Shown: positions 15,801 through 26,867, counted from the first letter of the stretch. The stretch is 64,000 nucleotides of DNA from Sinonovacula constricta (GCA_007844125.1 CM017572.1:36071203-36135202), one strand, 5' to 3'. The notes: a model not told the origin generated them from the letters alone. A program made the numbers and translations.

Positions 15801-17350
15801 ACTCTCCATCATCAGTTAACATCACTGCCTATCATCAGTTAACATCACTGTCTATCATCAGTTAACATCACTGTCTATCATCAGTTAACATCACTGTCTA
15901 ACATCAGTTAACATCACTGTCTATCATCAGTTAACATCACTCTCTAACATCAGTTAACACCACTCTCTATCATCAGTTAACACCACTCTCTATCATCCGT
16001 TTACATCACTCTCTATCATCAGTTAACATCACTCTCTATCATCAGTTAACATCACTGTCTAACATCAGTTAACATCACTGTCTACAGTCAGTTAACATCA
16101 CTCTCTGTCATCAGTTAACATCACTGTCTATCATCAGTTAACATCACTGTCTATCATCAGTTAACATCATTGTCTAACATCAGTTAACATCACTGTCTAT
16201 CATCCGTTAACATCACAGTCTACAGTCAGTTAACATCACTCTCTATCATCAGTTAACATCACTCTCTAACATCAGTTAACATCACTCTCTAACATCAAGT
16301 AATATCACTGTCTATCATCAGTTAACATCACTGTCTAACATCAGTTAATATCACTGTCTAACATCAGTTAATATCACTGTCTATCATCAGTTAACATCAC
16401 TGTCTATCATCAGTTAACATCACTGTCTATCATCAGTTAGCATCACTGTCTAACATCAGTAAACATCACTGTCTATCATCAGTTAACATCACTGTCTAAC
16501 ATCAGTTAACATCAATCTCTAACATCAGTTAATATCACTGTCTATCATCACTTAACATCACTGTCTAACATCAGTTAATATCACTGTCTATCATCACTTA
16601 ACATCACTGTCTAACATCAGTTAATATCACTGTCTACAGTCAGTTAAAATCACTGTCTATCATCAGTTAACATCACTGTCTACAGTCAGTTAACATCACG
16701 CTCTATCATCAGTTAACATCACTCTCTATCATCAGTTAACATCACTGTCTAACATCAGTTAATATCACTGTCTAACATCAGTTAATATCACTGTCTATCA
16801 TCAGTTAACATCACTGTCTATCATCAGTTAACATCACTGTCTATCATCAGTTAGCATCACTGTCTAACATCAGTAAACATCACTGTCTATCATCAGTTAA
16901 CATCACTGTCTAACATCAGTTAACATCAATCTCTATCATCAGTTAATATCACTCTCTAACATCAAGTAACATCACTGTCTAACATCAGTTAACATCACTG
17001 TCTAACATCAGTTAACATCACTGTCTAACATCAGTAAACATCACTGTCTAACATCAGTAAACATCGCTGTCTATCATCAGTTAACATCACTGTCTATCAT
17101 CAGTTAACATCACTGTCTATCATCAGTTAACATCACTGTCTAACATCAGTTAACATCACTGTCTAACATCAGTTAACATCACTCTCTAACATCAAGTAAC
17201 ATAACTGTCTAACATCAGTTAACATCACTGTCTAACATCAGTAAACATCACTGCCTATCATCAGTTAACATCACTGTCTAACATCAGTAAACATCGCTGT
17301 CTATCATCAGTTAACATCGCTGTCTTTCATTACTTAACATCACTGTCATC
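9810..17350 (+). repeat. Higher-order satellite copy M3 with internal duplication
   Basis: Third macro-copy, the longest. It follows M1/M2 to about 14.1 kb and then repeats an internal block: the rare CATCACTTAAC variant at 12,521 recurs at 14,246, exactly 1,725 bases or 75 units later. After about 16 kb the units become more mixed and then decay at the array edge. Confidence 0.8.
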
Positions 17351-17460
17351 AGTTAACATCGCATTAATGAATTATCACTAACACCAGTTTACATAGCTGG
17401 CTATCTCCAGTTAACACTGTCAAACACCACTAACATCAATTAACACTCTAGACTCAGTTA

Positions 17461-18590
17461 ACACTACTGTTTTATTCCAGTTTACACATTTCCTCAGTTG
17501 CTGTATCAACATTCCATATTACAATATATTACCGTTCAGCACAGATCTATGTTTTATCAGTTCATAATTGTTCAAGATGGTCTTTCGCAAAACTTCTCTA
17601 TACAATAAACAAGTAATGCCTCAATATAGAAATCTTAAGATACCCACAACTAAATATGGCGTCTGAAATGTAAATAGAAACCCCATTTAAATATAGTCTT
17701 TAACCTTTATATACACGTTTTTAATCTTTTTGTTCTCTTTCAACTGACACTAAACCTTTGAAATAAGCATTCTATAACACAAAGACAAACGAACACTAAA
17801 CCAATCTGAAAGAAGGTTAAATGACCATTAAGCCAAAGTTAATCAGTAATACACTTATATGACATCACCTACTAGCATTGCAACCCATTTTTTGCTAACA
17901 GTCGCCTAAGATTTTTTAAAGACCAACCATATAAAAAAAATTACGACTCAGCAAGTATACTAAATTTCAAATGCTCAATATATGTGATAAAAGAGGTTGT
18001 GTTCAGAGCATGAGTTCACTTCACCAAGAAGTTAATTACCATGCAGTGATATTTCTCTTTCACATTAAAATATCATACAGTTGTAAACTGCAGTAACTGT
18101 TACAATAACAAAATAATATAGTTGTCTTCAATGCAAGACAATGTACTTAAAATGTATAGGGTAACTATAAACACATTTGTGTTACTGTAACTTATATAGA
18201 GAGAGAAAGTATTCTCACTCATACCCGTCTGGACAACAATCAGCAGTAGTTGAAGTATAGAGCTATAGAGTCCGATGTGGCCATTAAATACTTCTACTTA
18301 TCACCAAATAAAACATTTTAAAAGCTAATGTCAAAATTGATCTGGTCCTGTCTTGTAGAATGTACTGCAAAGTATGCATGTGCGTTGTGTGTGTGCGTGA
18401 GTGTGCGTGCGTGTACGTGTGTGTACGTGCGTGCGTGTGTGTGCGTGTGTGTATGTATGTAAAGAGGGGAATATGACATAGATAGTTGATATAATGAACG
18501 TAAACTGTTCAATAGATTATATACCTTTTATGATATTAAACGTTTAGCGTTGTACTGTTAATTTTAACCCGACACTATTTTGTTCTGTAG
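17461..18590. other. AT-rich non-coding stretch with TG/CG microsatellite
   Basis: No credible coding sequence. The one visible feature is an impure (TG/CG)n tract at about 18,378-18,462 (GTGTGCGTGCGTGTACGTG type). The 64-residue open frame across it on the minus strand is low-complexity Thr-His repeat and not a gene. Confidence 0.7.
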
Positions 18591-18600
18591 GTAAGTGTAC
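18571..18600 (+). promoter_or_regulatory. Candidate recursive (ratchet) splice site
   Basis: A pyrimidine-rich stretch with acceptor TTTTGTTCTGTAG is followed at once by a strong donor GTAAGTG at 18,591, with no exon between. TTTTAAC, a possible branch point, lies about 20 bases upstream. This back-to-back arrangement is the known layout of ratchet points used to remove very long introns in stages. It lies 340 bases before the exon at 18,931, and the intron could contain the 17-kb satellite. Chance occurrence cannot be excluded. Confidence 0.35.
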
Positions 18601-18930
18601 GTTACCAATGTATCTTCGCTGAATGATGATTAATCACCTTACCTTCCTCTTAAAAACTGTGAATAACATCTTCAACATTACGTTCACGTTAAAATTTGCA
18701 AACTAAGAAATAATTACAAGAAAATACATATTGTGTACTAGCAAAGTATTTATATGTTGTAGTTATTGTTTTTCAACACGATTTTATCAAATACACAATT
18801 TGCTTTCTTTTAATTTAATGATTTAAATTATTCAAATTCAAGTTCAAAACTGCTTGTCCAATAAGCTTCTATTCATTTCATCCTACACTTGTTTGTATCA
18901 GAGCGGTCTTTTAATAAGCATTGGTTTCAG

Positions 18931-19187
18931 GAATGTGTACGTTTACAACGCACCCGAGGCGAATGGCTTGGAGAGCTTCCTACATATTAGGAATAACAGA
19001 GGATGCCAGTGAATGTCAACTTCGCTGCATGGGAGAAAATGAGTGTGCATTAGCCGTGTTAGATAAGCGGACTCCTGGATCACCCATTTGTTTGGGTTAT
19101 CAACTGGGTGCTGAGCTTTATAGCAGTGAAGTACAAAATACTAACATGTATGAACGGAAAGATTGTACTGTTTCAATTTTTCAATGA
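18931..19187 (+). CDS. Terminal exon of a PAN/apple-like cysteine-rich protein (partial gene)
   Basis: An acceptor TTGGTTTCAG ends at 18,930. The exon enters in phase 1 (GA ATG TGT) and runs 84 codons plus the first split codon to TGA at 19,185-19,187. It has six cysteines in the pattern C-x(n)-C-x3-C-x5-C-x(n)-C-x(n)-C; the motif SECQLRCMGENEC is the PAN/apple signature and aligns with B-type exons of the gene at 47.6-64 kb (for example SCLQQCLDTANC). NMYERKDC near the end matches FWRKRC there. The last cysteine is followed by six residues and the stop, with no donor site, so this is a last exon. No partner exon was found between the satellite and this point. It may be the 3' end of a paralogous gene that starts left of the window, or an isolated remnant. 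Confidence 0.7.
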
Positions 19188-19309
19188 TATTTTCTAACCT
19201 TTGTGTCATCGTCTCATACTAAGACATTGCATGCATTGCATTATTATGATGATTTAATTTGTATATTATCTTGCAGCAATCGCTTACACTTTAAATAAGA
19301 TTTTGAATA

Positions 19310-19315
19310 ATTAAA
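19310..19315 (+). terminator. Possible polyadenylation signal ATTAAA
   Basis: ATTAAA lies 123 bases after the stop codon of the terminal exon, in AT-rich DNA. In such sequence the hexamer is common by chance, so the call rests only on position. Confidence 0.25.
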
Positions 19316-19629
19316 CAAGTTTTGAAAAAAAGAAATGACGAGATACAATGAAGATTCTTCGTTAATAGCCCTTGAGAAATCGCAAGGCATGCATATTTAT
19401 TGGATAAAACTGATAGAAAAAAAAGACTAAACCCTTAAAATATATCTACATTGTATTACTTTTCAATTTGTAACCAATTAAAGTAAAATAAGTTTGTGTT
19501 AATGGTGGTATCCAAAGGTTTGTACCATTTTTTCCTCCCATGAATTCAAATATATTATTGTTACATGCATAAATCCTGCGTACTGCGGCTTATTGGTGTC
19601 CGACATGTGCATCTGTGCAAAAAGTAAGG

Positions 19630-19893
19630 CATAATACCTAACTTGTCACATAATACCTAACTTGCCACATAATGCCTAACCTGTCACATAATAGCTAACT
19701 TGTCATATAATAGCTAACTTGTCACATAATAGCTAACTTGTCACATAGTGCCTAACTTGTCACATAATACCTAACTTGTCACATAATAGCTAACTTGTCA
19801 TATAATAGCTAACTTGTCACATAGTACCTAACTTGTCACATAATACCTAACTTGACACATAATACATAACTTGTCACATAATACCTAACTTAT
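19630..19893 (+). repeat. 19-bp minisatellite, about 14 units
   Basis: Tandem repeat of CATAATACCTAACTTGTCA with variants AGCTAAC and AGTGCC. It lies in the 3' flank of the 18,931 exon. No coding potential is visible. Confidence 0.9.
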
Positions 19894-19934
19894 CATTACA
19901 TCACAAAGACACAGTTATGAGCTTAATTAAGGAC

Positions 19935-20080
19935 GTTATTGGTGACGTTCAGCTTTTTATTGGTGGAAGAAGACCACAGGCTTACGCATTGGTAGAACCA
20001 GTGGTGCACCGCAGGTTAGCTGGAAAACCTCTCGACATGAAAGTTTTCGTTCCGACCGAGAAGATTTGTGTTGCTGTTTT
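19935..20080 (-). mobile_element. SINE core fragment
   Basis: Read on the minus strand, TTTTCCAGCTAACCTGCGGT and then GGTTCTACC match the core motif also seen on the plus strand at about 34,300 (CTTCCAGCTGACCTGCGGTG). From memory this core is widespread in bivalve tRNA-SINEs. The 61-residue open frame on the plus strand across it is therefore not a gene. Confidence 0.5.
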
Positions 20081-20811
20081 TGGAATAAAATTATTTCTTT
20101 GAAAGGTGTTAATCATCCGTATATCGTCCTGTTGTCACTTTCATGAAGCTGCATTTAATAAACCGCCATTGCATGCCACGAATATCTCACATAACAATAT
20201 AATATTATGTATAAGATTGGGTTTATGAGCTTTACTCGATTGTAAATCTCAGTATGGTTAACTTTTGTTCTTTTGTGTGAAGGAATGATTTTATACATAT
20301 TGCAGTGTAGTGTTTTAACAACATAAATGATCAATTCTAACACTAACAATATTTCAATACTATTATCAAAGAAGCATTCTGTCCTTATAAAATAAACGAT
20401 ATATCACGGCATTAAGCGGAACTATTTAACTGCAGTAGAATAGCTGTTCCTTTTACTTTCCTTACCCATTGTCGTATTGCAGACCAAGCTGACATTGTGA
20501 TAAGTTGTTCTTTTCGTTTACATTAGCATAAAATTTTACCCTATCTTAGAAAGTAACTGTTTTGTTTTACCATTAACATACGTATTAAATTATGATAAAA
20601 ATAAATTATTATAACACGCATTACTACAATTGAGCAAAACAATGAACACATCTTTAGATTTTTTATATACAAATGCACAATCAATTTTTAAATAGCTCAT
20701 ATTAATATAATATAACACTTAAAGGGAGCTTAAGACTTAAGTATTATATTGTAAACAAGATCTGTAATTCAGTACATAGAAAATACTGAAAATGTCCTAC
20801 GATAATCAAAC

Positions 20812-20905
20812 AAGCCAGTCGGCCAAGAGACCGAGTCTAGGATGATTAAAAGTTTGCGGAGCGCTCCACCCTTAACACTTTCTGAAGCTTTTTGCCAATT
20901 ACAAA
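20812..20905 (+). repeat. Decayed copy of the shared X/Y repeat core
   Basis: CAGTCGGCCAAGAGACCGAG, then TTGCGGAGCGCTCCACC and CTTTCTGAAGCTTTTT match, with indels, the core common to the X and Y repeats further right (CAGTCGGCAA.GGACCGACT, GGTTTGTGGAGCGCTCCA). This is the most diverged copy seen. The flanking DNA (20.1-20.8 and 20.9-21.1 kb) shows nothing else. Confidence 0.5.
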
Positions 20906-21119
20906 CTGTGTAAATACAAATTTTTCATCAACGGTAAACAGCTATCCCTACGCACATGTATATGGAGTTTCAAACAGTTCACAACCGGTCGGAACATTTA
21001 TATGATAGTTGTAGTAATATTTGACATCAAACGTGTCCATCATGTAAACACAGTAATAACTCTTTGTCTAATACTCTGCTATACATATGAACACATTCTT
21101 TAAAATGCACTGGTAAAAT

Positions 21120-21354
21120 CCTATCTTTAGAACAAGTTGGCACTGTACCTGTAACAGGAAAAGGCAGATTTTATATTATTACTAATCACGGGCTCAAGGT
21201 CGAGTACCACTGCAGCTAAAATGACATTTGTAGAGATGTTTGAACAAAGGACAGAAGAGTGCATAAACCATTTTTATGACTTTCTAAGACGGTTTATCAA
21301 AAAAAAAAATCGAGCACTATACAGTCAATGTGTTTTGTAGCATTATATATATAT
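21120..21354 (+). repeat. Left copy of a duplicated flank of the 15-bp array
   Basis: This block (AACAAGTTGGCACTGTACCT, ACTAATCACGG, GAACAAAGGACAGAAG, ending TGTAGCATTATATA) is repeated with divergence at 22,648-23,000. It ends exactly where the 15-bp array begins. Confidence 0.75.
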
Positions 21355-22588
21355 ACTCTTGTGCCTAATACTCTTGTGTCTAATACTCTTGTGTCTAATA
21401 CCCTTGTGTCTAATACTCTTGTGTCTAATACTCTTGTGTCTAATGATCTTGTGTATAATACTCTTGTGTCTAATACCCTTGTGTCTAATACTCTTGTGTC
21501 TAATACCCTTGTGTCTAATACTCTTGTGTCTAATACCCTTGTGTCTAATACCCTTGTGTCCAATACCCTTGTGTCTAATACTCTTGTATCTAACACCCTT
21601 GTGTCTAATACTCTTGCGTCTAATACTCTTGTGTCTTATACTCTTGTGTCTAATACCCTTGTGTCTAGTACTCTTGTGTCTAATACTTTTGTGTCCATTA
21701 CCCTTGTGTCTTAAATCCTTGTGTCTAATATTCTTGTGTCTAATACTCTTGTGTCTAATACTCTTGTGTCTAATACTCTTGTGTCAAATCTTGTGTCTAA
21801 TACTCTTGTGTATAATACTCTTGTGTCTAATACCCTTGTGTCTAATACTCTTGTGTTTAATACTCTTGTGTCTAATACTCTTGTGTCTAATACTCCTGTG
21901 TCTAATACCCTTGTGTCTAATACCCTTGTGTCTAATACTCTTGTGTCTAATACCCTTGTGTCTAATACCCTTGTGTCTAATACTCTTGTGTCTAATACTC
22001 TTGTGTCAAATCTTGTGTCTAATACTCTTGTGTATAATACTCTTGTGTATAATACTCTTGTGTCTAATACCCTAGTGTCTAATACTTTTGTGTCTAATAC
22101 TCTTGTGTCTAATACCCTTGTGTCTAATACCCTTGTGTCTAATACCCTTGTGTCTAATACTCTTGCGTCAAATACTCTTGTGTCTAATACTCTTGTGTCT
22201 AATACCCTTGTGTCTAGTACTCTTGTGTCTAATACTTTTGTGTCCATTACCCTTGTGTCTTAAATCCTTGTGTCTAATACTCTTGTGTCTAATACTCTTG
22301 TGTCTAATACTCTTGTGTCTAATACTCTTGTGTCTAATACGCTTGTGTCTAATACTCTTGTGTCTAATACTCTTGTGTCTAATACTCTTGTATCTAATAC
22401 TCTTGTGTCTAATACTCTTGTGTCTAATACTTTTGTGTCTAATACGCTTGTGTCTAATACTCTTGTGTCTAATACGCTTGTGTCTAATACTCTTGTGTTT
22501 AATAAACTTGTGTCTAATACTCTTGTGTCTAATACGCTTGTGTCTAATACTCTTGTGTCTAATACTCTTGTGTCTAATACTCTTGTAT
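21355..22588 (+). repeat. 15-bp minisatellite, about 82 units
   Basis: Tandem CTCTTGTGTCTAATA. Since 15 is a multiple of 3 and the consensus has no stop in several frames, long open frames appear on both strands (LVSNT, ILLCL and TRVLD repeats); these are products of the repeat, not genes. A higher-order period of 549 bases is visible: the variant run TCTAGTA...GTGTCCATTACCC...TCTTAAATCC occurs at about 21,665 and again at about 22,213. Confidence 0.95.
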
Positions 22589-22647
22589 ACTTAATAACAC
22601 ACGAAGGCTTTGAAATTGCCGTACATGTACAGGTTAAATCCTCTTTC

Positions 22648-23005
22648 GAACAAGTTGACACTGTAACTGTACAGGGAAAGGCAGCTTCTTTATTATTTAT
22701 AGAACTAATCATGGATTCAAGGTCATGAACCACTCCAGTAAAAGTGACATTTTTATAATTATTTTCCATTTAAAGTGGTATCAGACAACTGTTAAGGTAT
22801 GTACATCCTTTTGTAAAAATCCCCCACGCCATTACACTGGACACCCCTTTCATCATTATCTTCTATATACGATCTAGACAAGTTTGAACAAAGCGCATCA
22901 AGCACAGGTACATAAACCAGCACCAGTTTATGACATATTAAGGCGGTTGATCAAAGACAAATCGAACACTCCAAGATCGATGTGTATTGTGGCATTATAT
23001 AGGGA
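22648..23005 (+). repeat. Right copy of the duplicated array flank
   Basis: Matches 21,120-21,354 (AACAAGTTGACACTGTAACT, ACTAATCATGG, TTGAACAAAGCGCATCAAG, GTGGCATTATATA) with an extra ~130-bp stretch in the middle. The homology also reaches into the first bases after the array. The copy ends at the same GCATTATATA point at which the array starts on the left, but carries no array of its own. Confidence 0.75.
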
Positions 23006-23109
23006 TTTATGTGGGGATTTATATTCCGTATTTCATTTAAAGATTACACAGTTTATGAACTACCTGCATATGATATCAATAATGCTAGAAGATATACAAG
23101 TTTGTTAAC

Positions 23110-24000
23110 CGATGGTCAAGTGACGTCGAACTAAGGCCGCGCACACGAAGCATGTCTGGCCGCCCAACTCGACGCTAATTAGTAATCTTTCTTATATCTC
23201 TTATATTCATTTCCTTCTTAATTATGACTTTTATTACTTTAAGTCTTTGTTCACTTTGTTGTCAGAATAAAGCCGAAATAAGTTCTTTTGAAAATAAATG
23301 TTTCCAAGATGTTTGTCGTTTTGTTTGTATCTCGCTTATATAGTAACCAGATAGTGTCCAGAAATGCACGCAGTGTGATTGGCCTCAAGTTATATGAATA
23401 GAATGTATGCAAACAAATACACATACACACATATAATGTGAAACAATAGTTTTAAATGAATGGCTTTTTATATATGAAATAAAACACAAGGACTAAAGCT
23501 TAGTTCAAACCGACAACATTTTAAAGGAAAAATAAAATCGACATGTTTACCCAAGATAGTAATTTAGTAACCATGTTTCTAGAACACATTTACGGACTTC
23601 ACCGTTTATTTAATAAGTGTCATTTCAACATTGCCAAATAATACACACAAGTATTTTGTGGTTTTGAGAACCGTATATGTAAATGTTTTCTCAATAGATT
23701 TATGTTATCTCTAGATTTGAATACTTTTTTAAGATTTAAACTCTCACCATAATAAAATATTTCAGCTCAAAATATTTTCCAAGATACTAGTATTTACACA
23801 TATATCGATTTGAGGCGATAATGCGATAATTACGCCTGAGCTGAAAGGAAATCGGTGAAAGCAATTCAAACCAGGATGTAGATGATGTCGGCTCAGCGGG
23901 TAGACCCCGGACCGTCATTAGTTTAATTATAGCACCGCTTTATCCAATAACATTGTCTACGTTAAAACTTGAAGGTAATAAAAACAGTTTTTGGTTCGAG
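23110..24000. other. AT-rich stretch, nothing recognised
   Basis: No open frame with exon-like features, RNA gene or tandem repeat was recognised here. Confidence 0.5.
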
Positions 24001-24004
24001 TCAA

Positions 24005-25060
24005 AATAGCGCCGTTTGATCTTAGTAAAAATCATATCCTTGTCTGTCTTAAACGTTAAGGTAATAATATCGCCGTTTGATCTTAGTCTAAATCATATCC
24101 TTGTCTATCTTAAACGTTAAGGTAATAATATCGCCGTTTGATCTTAGTCCTAATCATATCCTTGTCTATCTTAAACGTTAAGGTAATAATATCGCCGTTT
24201 GATCTTAGTCTAAATCATATTCTTGTCTATCTTAAACTTTAAGGTAATAATATCGCCGTTTGATCTTAGTCTAAATCATATTCTTGTCTATCTTAAACGT
24301 TAAGGTAATTATATTGCCGTTTGATCTTAGTCTAAATCATATCCTTGTCTATCTTAAACGTTAAGGTAATAATAGCGCCGTTTGATCTTAGTCTAAATCA
24401 TATCCTTGTCTATCTTAAACGTTAAGGTAATAATAGCGCCGTTTGATCTTAGTCCAAATCATATCCTTGTCTATCTTTAACGTAAAGGTAATAATATCAG
24501 CGTTTGATCTTTGTCTAAATCATATCCTTGTCTATCTTAAACGTTAAGGTAATAATAGCGCCGTTTGATCTTAGTCTAAATCATATTTTTGTCTATCTTA
24601 AACGTTAAGGTAATAATATCGCCGTTTGATCTTAGTCTAAATCATATCCTTGTCTATCTTAAACGTTAAGGTAATAATAGCGCCGTTTGATCTTAGTCCA
24701 AATCATATCCTTGTCTATCTTAAACTTTAAGGTAATAATATCGCCGTTTGATCTTAGTCTAAATCATATCCTTGTCTATCTTAAACGTTAAGGTAATAAT
24801 AGCGCCGTTTGATCTTAGTCCAAATCATATCCTTGTCTATCTTAAACTTTAAGGTAATAATATCGCCGTTTGATCTAAGTCTAAATCATATCCTTGTCTA
24901 TCTTAAACGTTAAGGTAATTATATTGCCGTTTGATCTTAGTCGAAATCATATCCTTGTCTATCTTTAACTTTTGGGTAATAATATCAGCGTTTGGTCCTT
25001 GTCAAGATCATATCCTTGTCTATCTTAAATATAAGGTCATTATAGCGCCATATGGTCAAA
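24005..25060 (+). repeat. 61-bp minisatellite, about 17 units
   Basis: Tandem repeat containing CGCCGTTTGATCTTAGTC, AAATCATATCCTTGTCTATC and TTAAACGTTAAGGTAATAAT. The spacing is 61 bases (24,061, 24,122, 24,183 and so on). Units near the ends are degenerate. No frame is open across it. Confidence 0.95.
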
Positions 25061-25341
25061 ATAATATCCTTGTCTTGTATCCTTATTGACCACATTTTCT
25101 ATAAATGTGCCAGACAGGAACTTGACGATGGAAATACACGTAATTTGACATTTGTTAAACGCCTATCATTATTATATCAAATAAGATTTTCAAACCAATC
25201 TTTCCTTTACAGTTTGGAAAGTCTTTGTTAAGTTTATCTGGCTGAAAAATGTTTACGAAATTTGTAGAATTAGAAATATAAATATGAAAATATGAAGAAA
25301 AAAATAGTAAAATTTAATAAAACAAAAATATGCTGCTTGGA

Positions 25342-25428
25342 ATATATAAGATTCGAACATGGGACGTATGGATTGTCAGCCCAGTGTTTTAGCCACTGAG
25401 TCTGTGCATATGCCTGTTTAAGGTAATT
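25342..25428 (-). other. Degenerate tRNA-like sequence (SINE head or tRNA pseudogene)
   Basis: On the minus strand an A-box-like CTCAGTGGCTAAAACA and a B-box-like ATGTTCGAATC are about 32 bases apart, as in tRNA genes. The acceptor stem does not pair convincingly, so a functional tRNA is unlikely. Confidence 0.45.
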
Positions 25429-25728
25429 GTATTTTACATAGCAACCAGATCACTGATTCCATTTAAATATCAACATTACCTTTGTTGTCACTTTGTATGG
25501 TTTTATCGTGTGCTTATCGGTTATGTCATACTATGTATGTCATTGTCTAGTGGTAGTCCAAATTTTAATATTCCTGATAACTTAGATAAGATATTATTTC
25601 TATTTCAACATTACAAATTACACCTATGAAAATACATACGATCAGCTGTTGTTATTTCTTCCTACTGTTTGTTAACGTCGGTGATGTTTCTTAAACTGTA
25701 TAAGAAAATACATTTTCTTAATCTGTAC

Positions 25729-25995
25729 CTGCGTTACAAATTGAATGTTACGTGTATAGATATTATTTTTAAGTCGTTGCCTTTCATTTACACTGGCATT
25801 GGGAAACACAAAATCCGTTGCATTACTCTTATTGGTTAATATCAGATTCGTCATTTGAAATGTAATATATGGAACAATTAAACCAAAGCAAAACATCAAA
25901 TAAATAATAAATCCTAAAGCAAATATTAACGAATTTCGCATTGTTGTTGTTTGTGTTAAATTATGACATTGCTTGAAATGGTTGAAAACGTTCAA
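25729..25995 (-). CDS. Possible first exon of a single-pass membrane protein
   Basis: A minus-strand frame from ATG at 25,995 (second ATG at 25,941) encodes 89 residues up to a good donor CAG|GTACAG at 25,729/25,728. A hydrophobic segment of about 23 residues (SLIFALGFIIYLMFCFGLIV) starts a few residues after the second Met and is preceded by Arg-Asn. The rest is hydrophilic with N-glycosylation sequons NKSN and NASV. This short tail, anchor and luminal stem resembles the start of type II Golgi enzymes, but no catalytic exon was found downstream on the minus strand. It could be a chance frame. Confidence 0.3.
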
Positions 25996-26039
25996 ATTCA
26001 GATAGTGATGTATTCGTTTTGTTTTGTAAAATACATTTT

Positions 26040-26092
26040 TATGAATAAAACATGAAATAAAACATGAAATAAAACATGAAATAAAACGGATT
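26040..26092 (+). repeat. Short 13-bp tandem repeat
   Basis: AAATAAAACATGA is repeated about four times. Confidence 0.8.
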
Positions 26093-26867
26093 TGTTGTTA
26101 TATCCAGAAATAAAAAACAAACAAAAAAAGACCAAAAGCAATATTACAGGAATAGTTTAAGGGGAACATTTTTGTCGATTTACAAATGCTTTTTATTCGC
26201 TTATATGTCAATATTTTGAAGTTCCTGCGAAGTAAAAAGTAAAATTGCATAACTTAAACGTCCGCTGTTGTTTTACTATTCTGAAAACGTACGAAATGTG
26301 TTAAGCAATAAGGTTAAGGTACATACCTACATTGTTCAGTCTTTTTTTTTTCTACATGTTGTTTTACATATCTGAGACCGTACGCAATGAGTTATAATAA
26401 AGGGAGACAATTCTAAAGCTAGCAGTGAGGGTGTGACACAAAGAGTTGCTGAGGCTGACCTAAAGATCAAGTGCTTATTGGGTACTTAATTATAATACTT
26501 TTTGATCTTAAAAGGAATATTTTTACTTGTTCATAAGTCGTAATTTGATAGCGCTTCTATATGTTTACGTGGAAGTATATGTCGAATACGTTTGATCAAT
26601 ACTTCTAATTTCAAAACTAACCTCAACGATTCTTACAAGAATAAAGTTTCCCATTTGTATATCGTTACAAAATCCCTATATAAAATGTAAACACCATCGC
26701 TTGTTCAATCAGGCGAATCAAGATTACTGCAGTAATCTTGCCGATACTATGGACAATTGGAGTCTATTGCTGGCTTGCTAGAACAAATTTTAATACTTTT
26801 CAATAAAAATATCGTTTGAAACCACTTACAAATTTAGCATCAATAATCATCAATATACCTAAATAAG

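Larger units (their letters stand above)
1..17460. repeat. 23-bp satellite array, about 750 units
   Basis: The whole stretch is a head-to-tail repeat of a 23-bp unit, GTTAACATCACTGTCT followed by one of three endings (ATCATCA, AACATCA or ACAGTCA). A second alternation, CTGTCT versus CTCTCT, is scattered through it. Every unit carries the palindrome GTTAAC. Because 23 is not a multiple of 3 and TAA occurs in each unit, no reading frame stays open. Units become irregular after about 17,330 and the repeat fades out by 17,460. The left edge lies outside the window. Confidence 0.97.

Noticed and set aside
1..17460. CRISPR array or coding repeat in the 23-bp satellite
   Set aside because: The repeats are contiguous with no unique spacers, stops occur in each unit, and the setting is eukaryotic.
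18318..18512. 64-residue minus-strand frame with Thr-His runs
   Set aside because: It is the translation of a TG/CG microsatellite.
21297..22769. Long open frames on both strands (up to 238 codons) with VSNTL, LLCLI and TRVLD repeats
   Set aside because: They exist only because the 15-bp unit is a multiple of 3 and lacks stops; several frames on both strands are open at once and end where the array ends.
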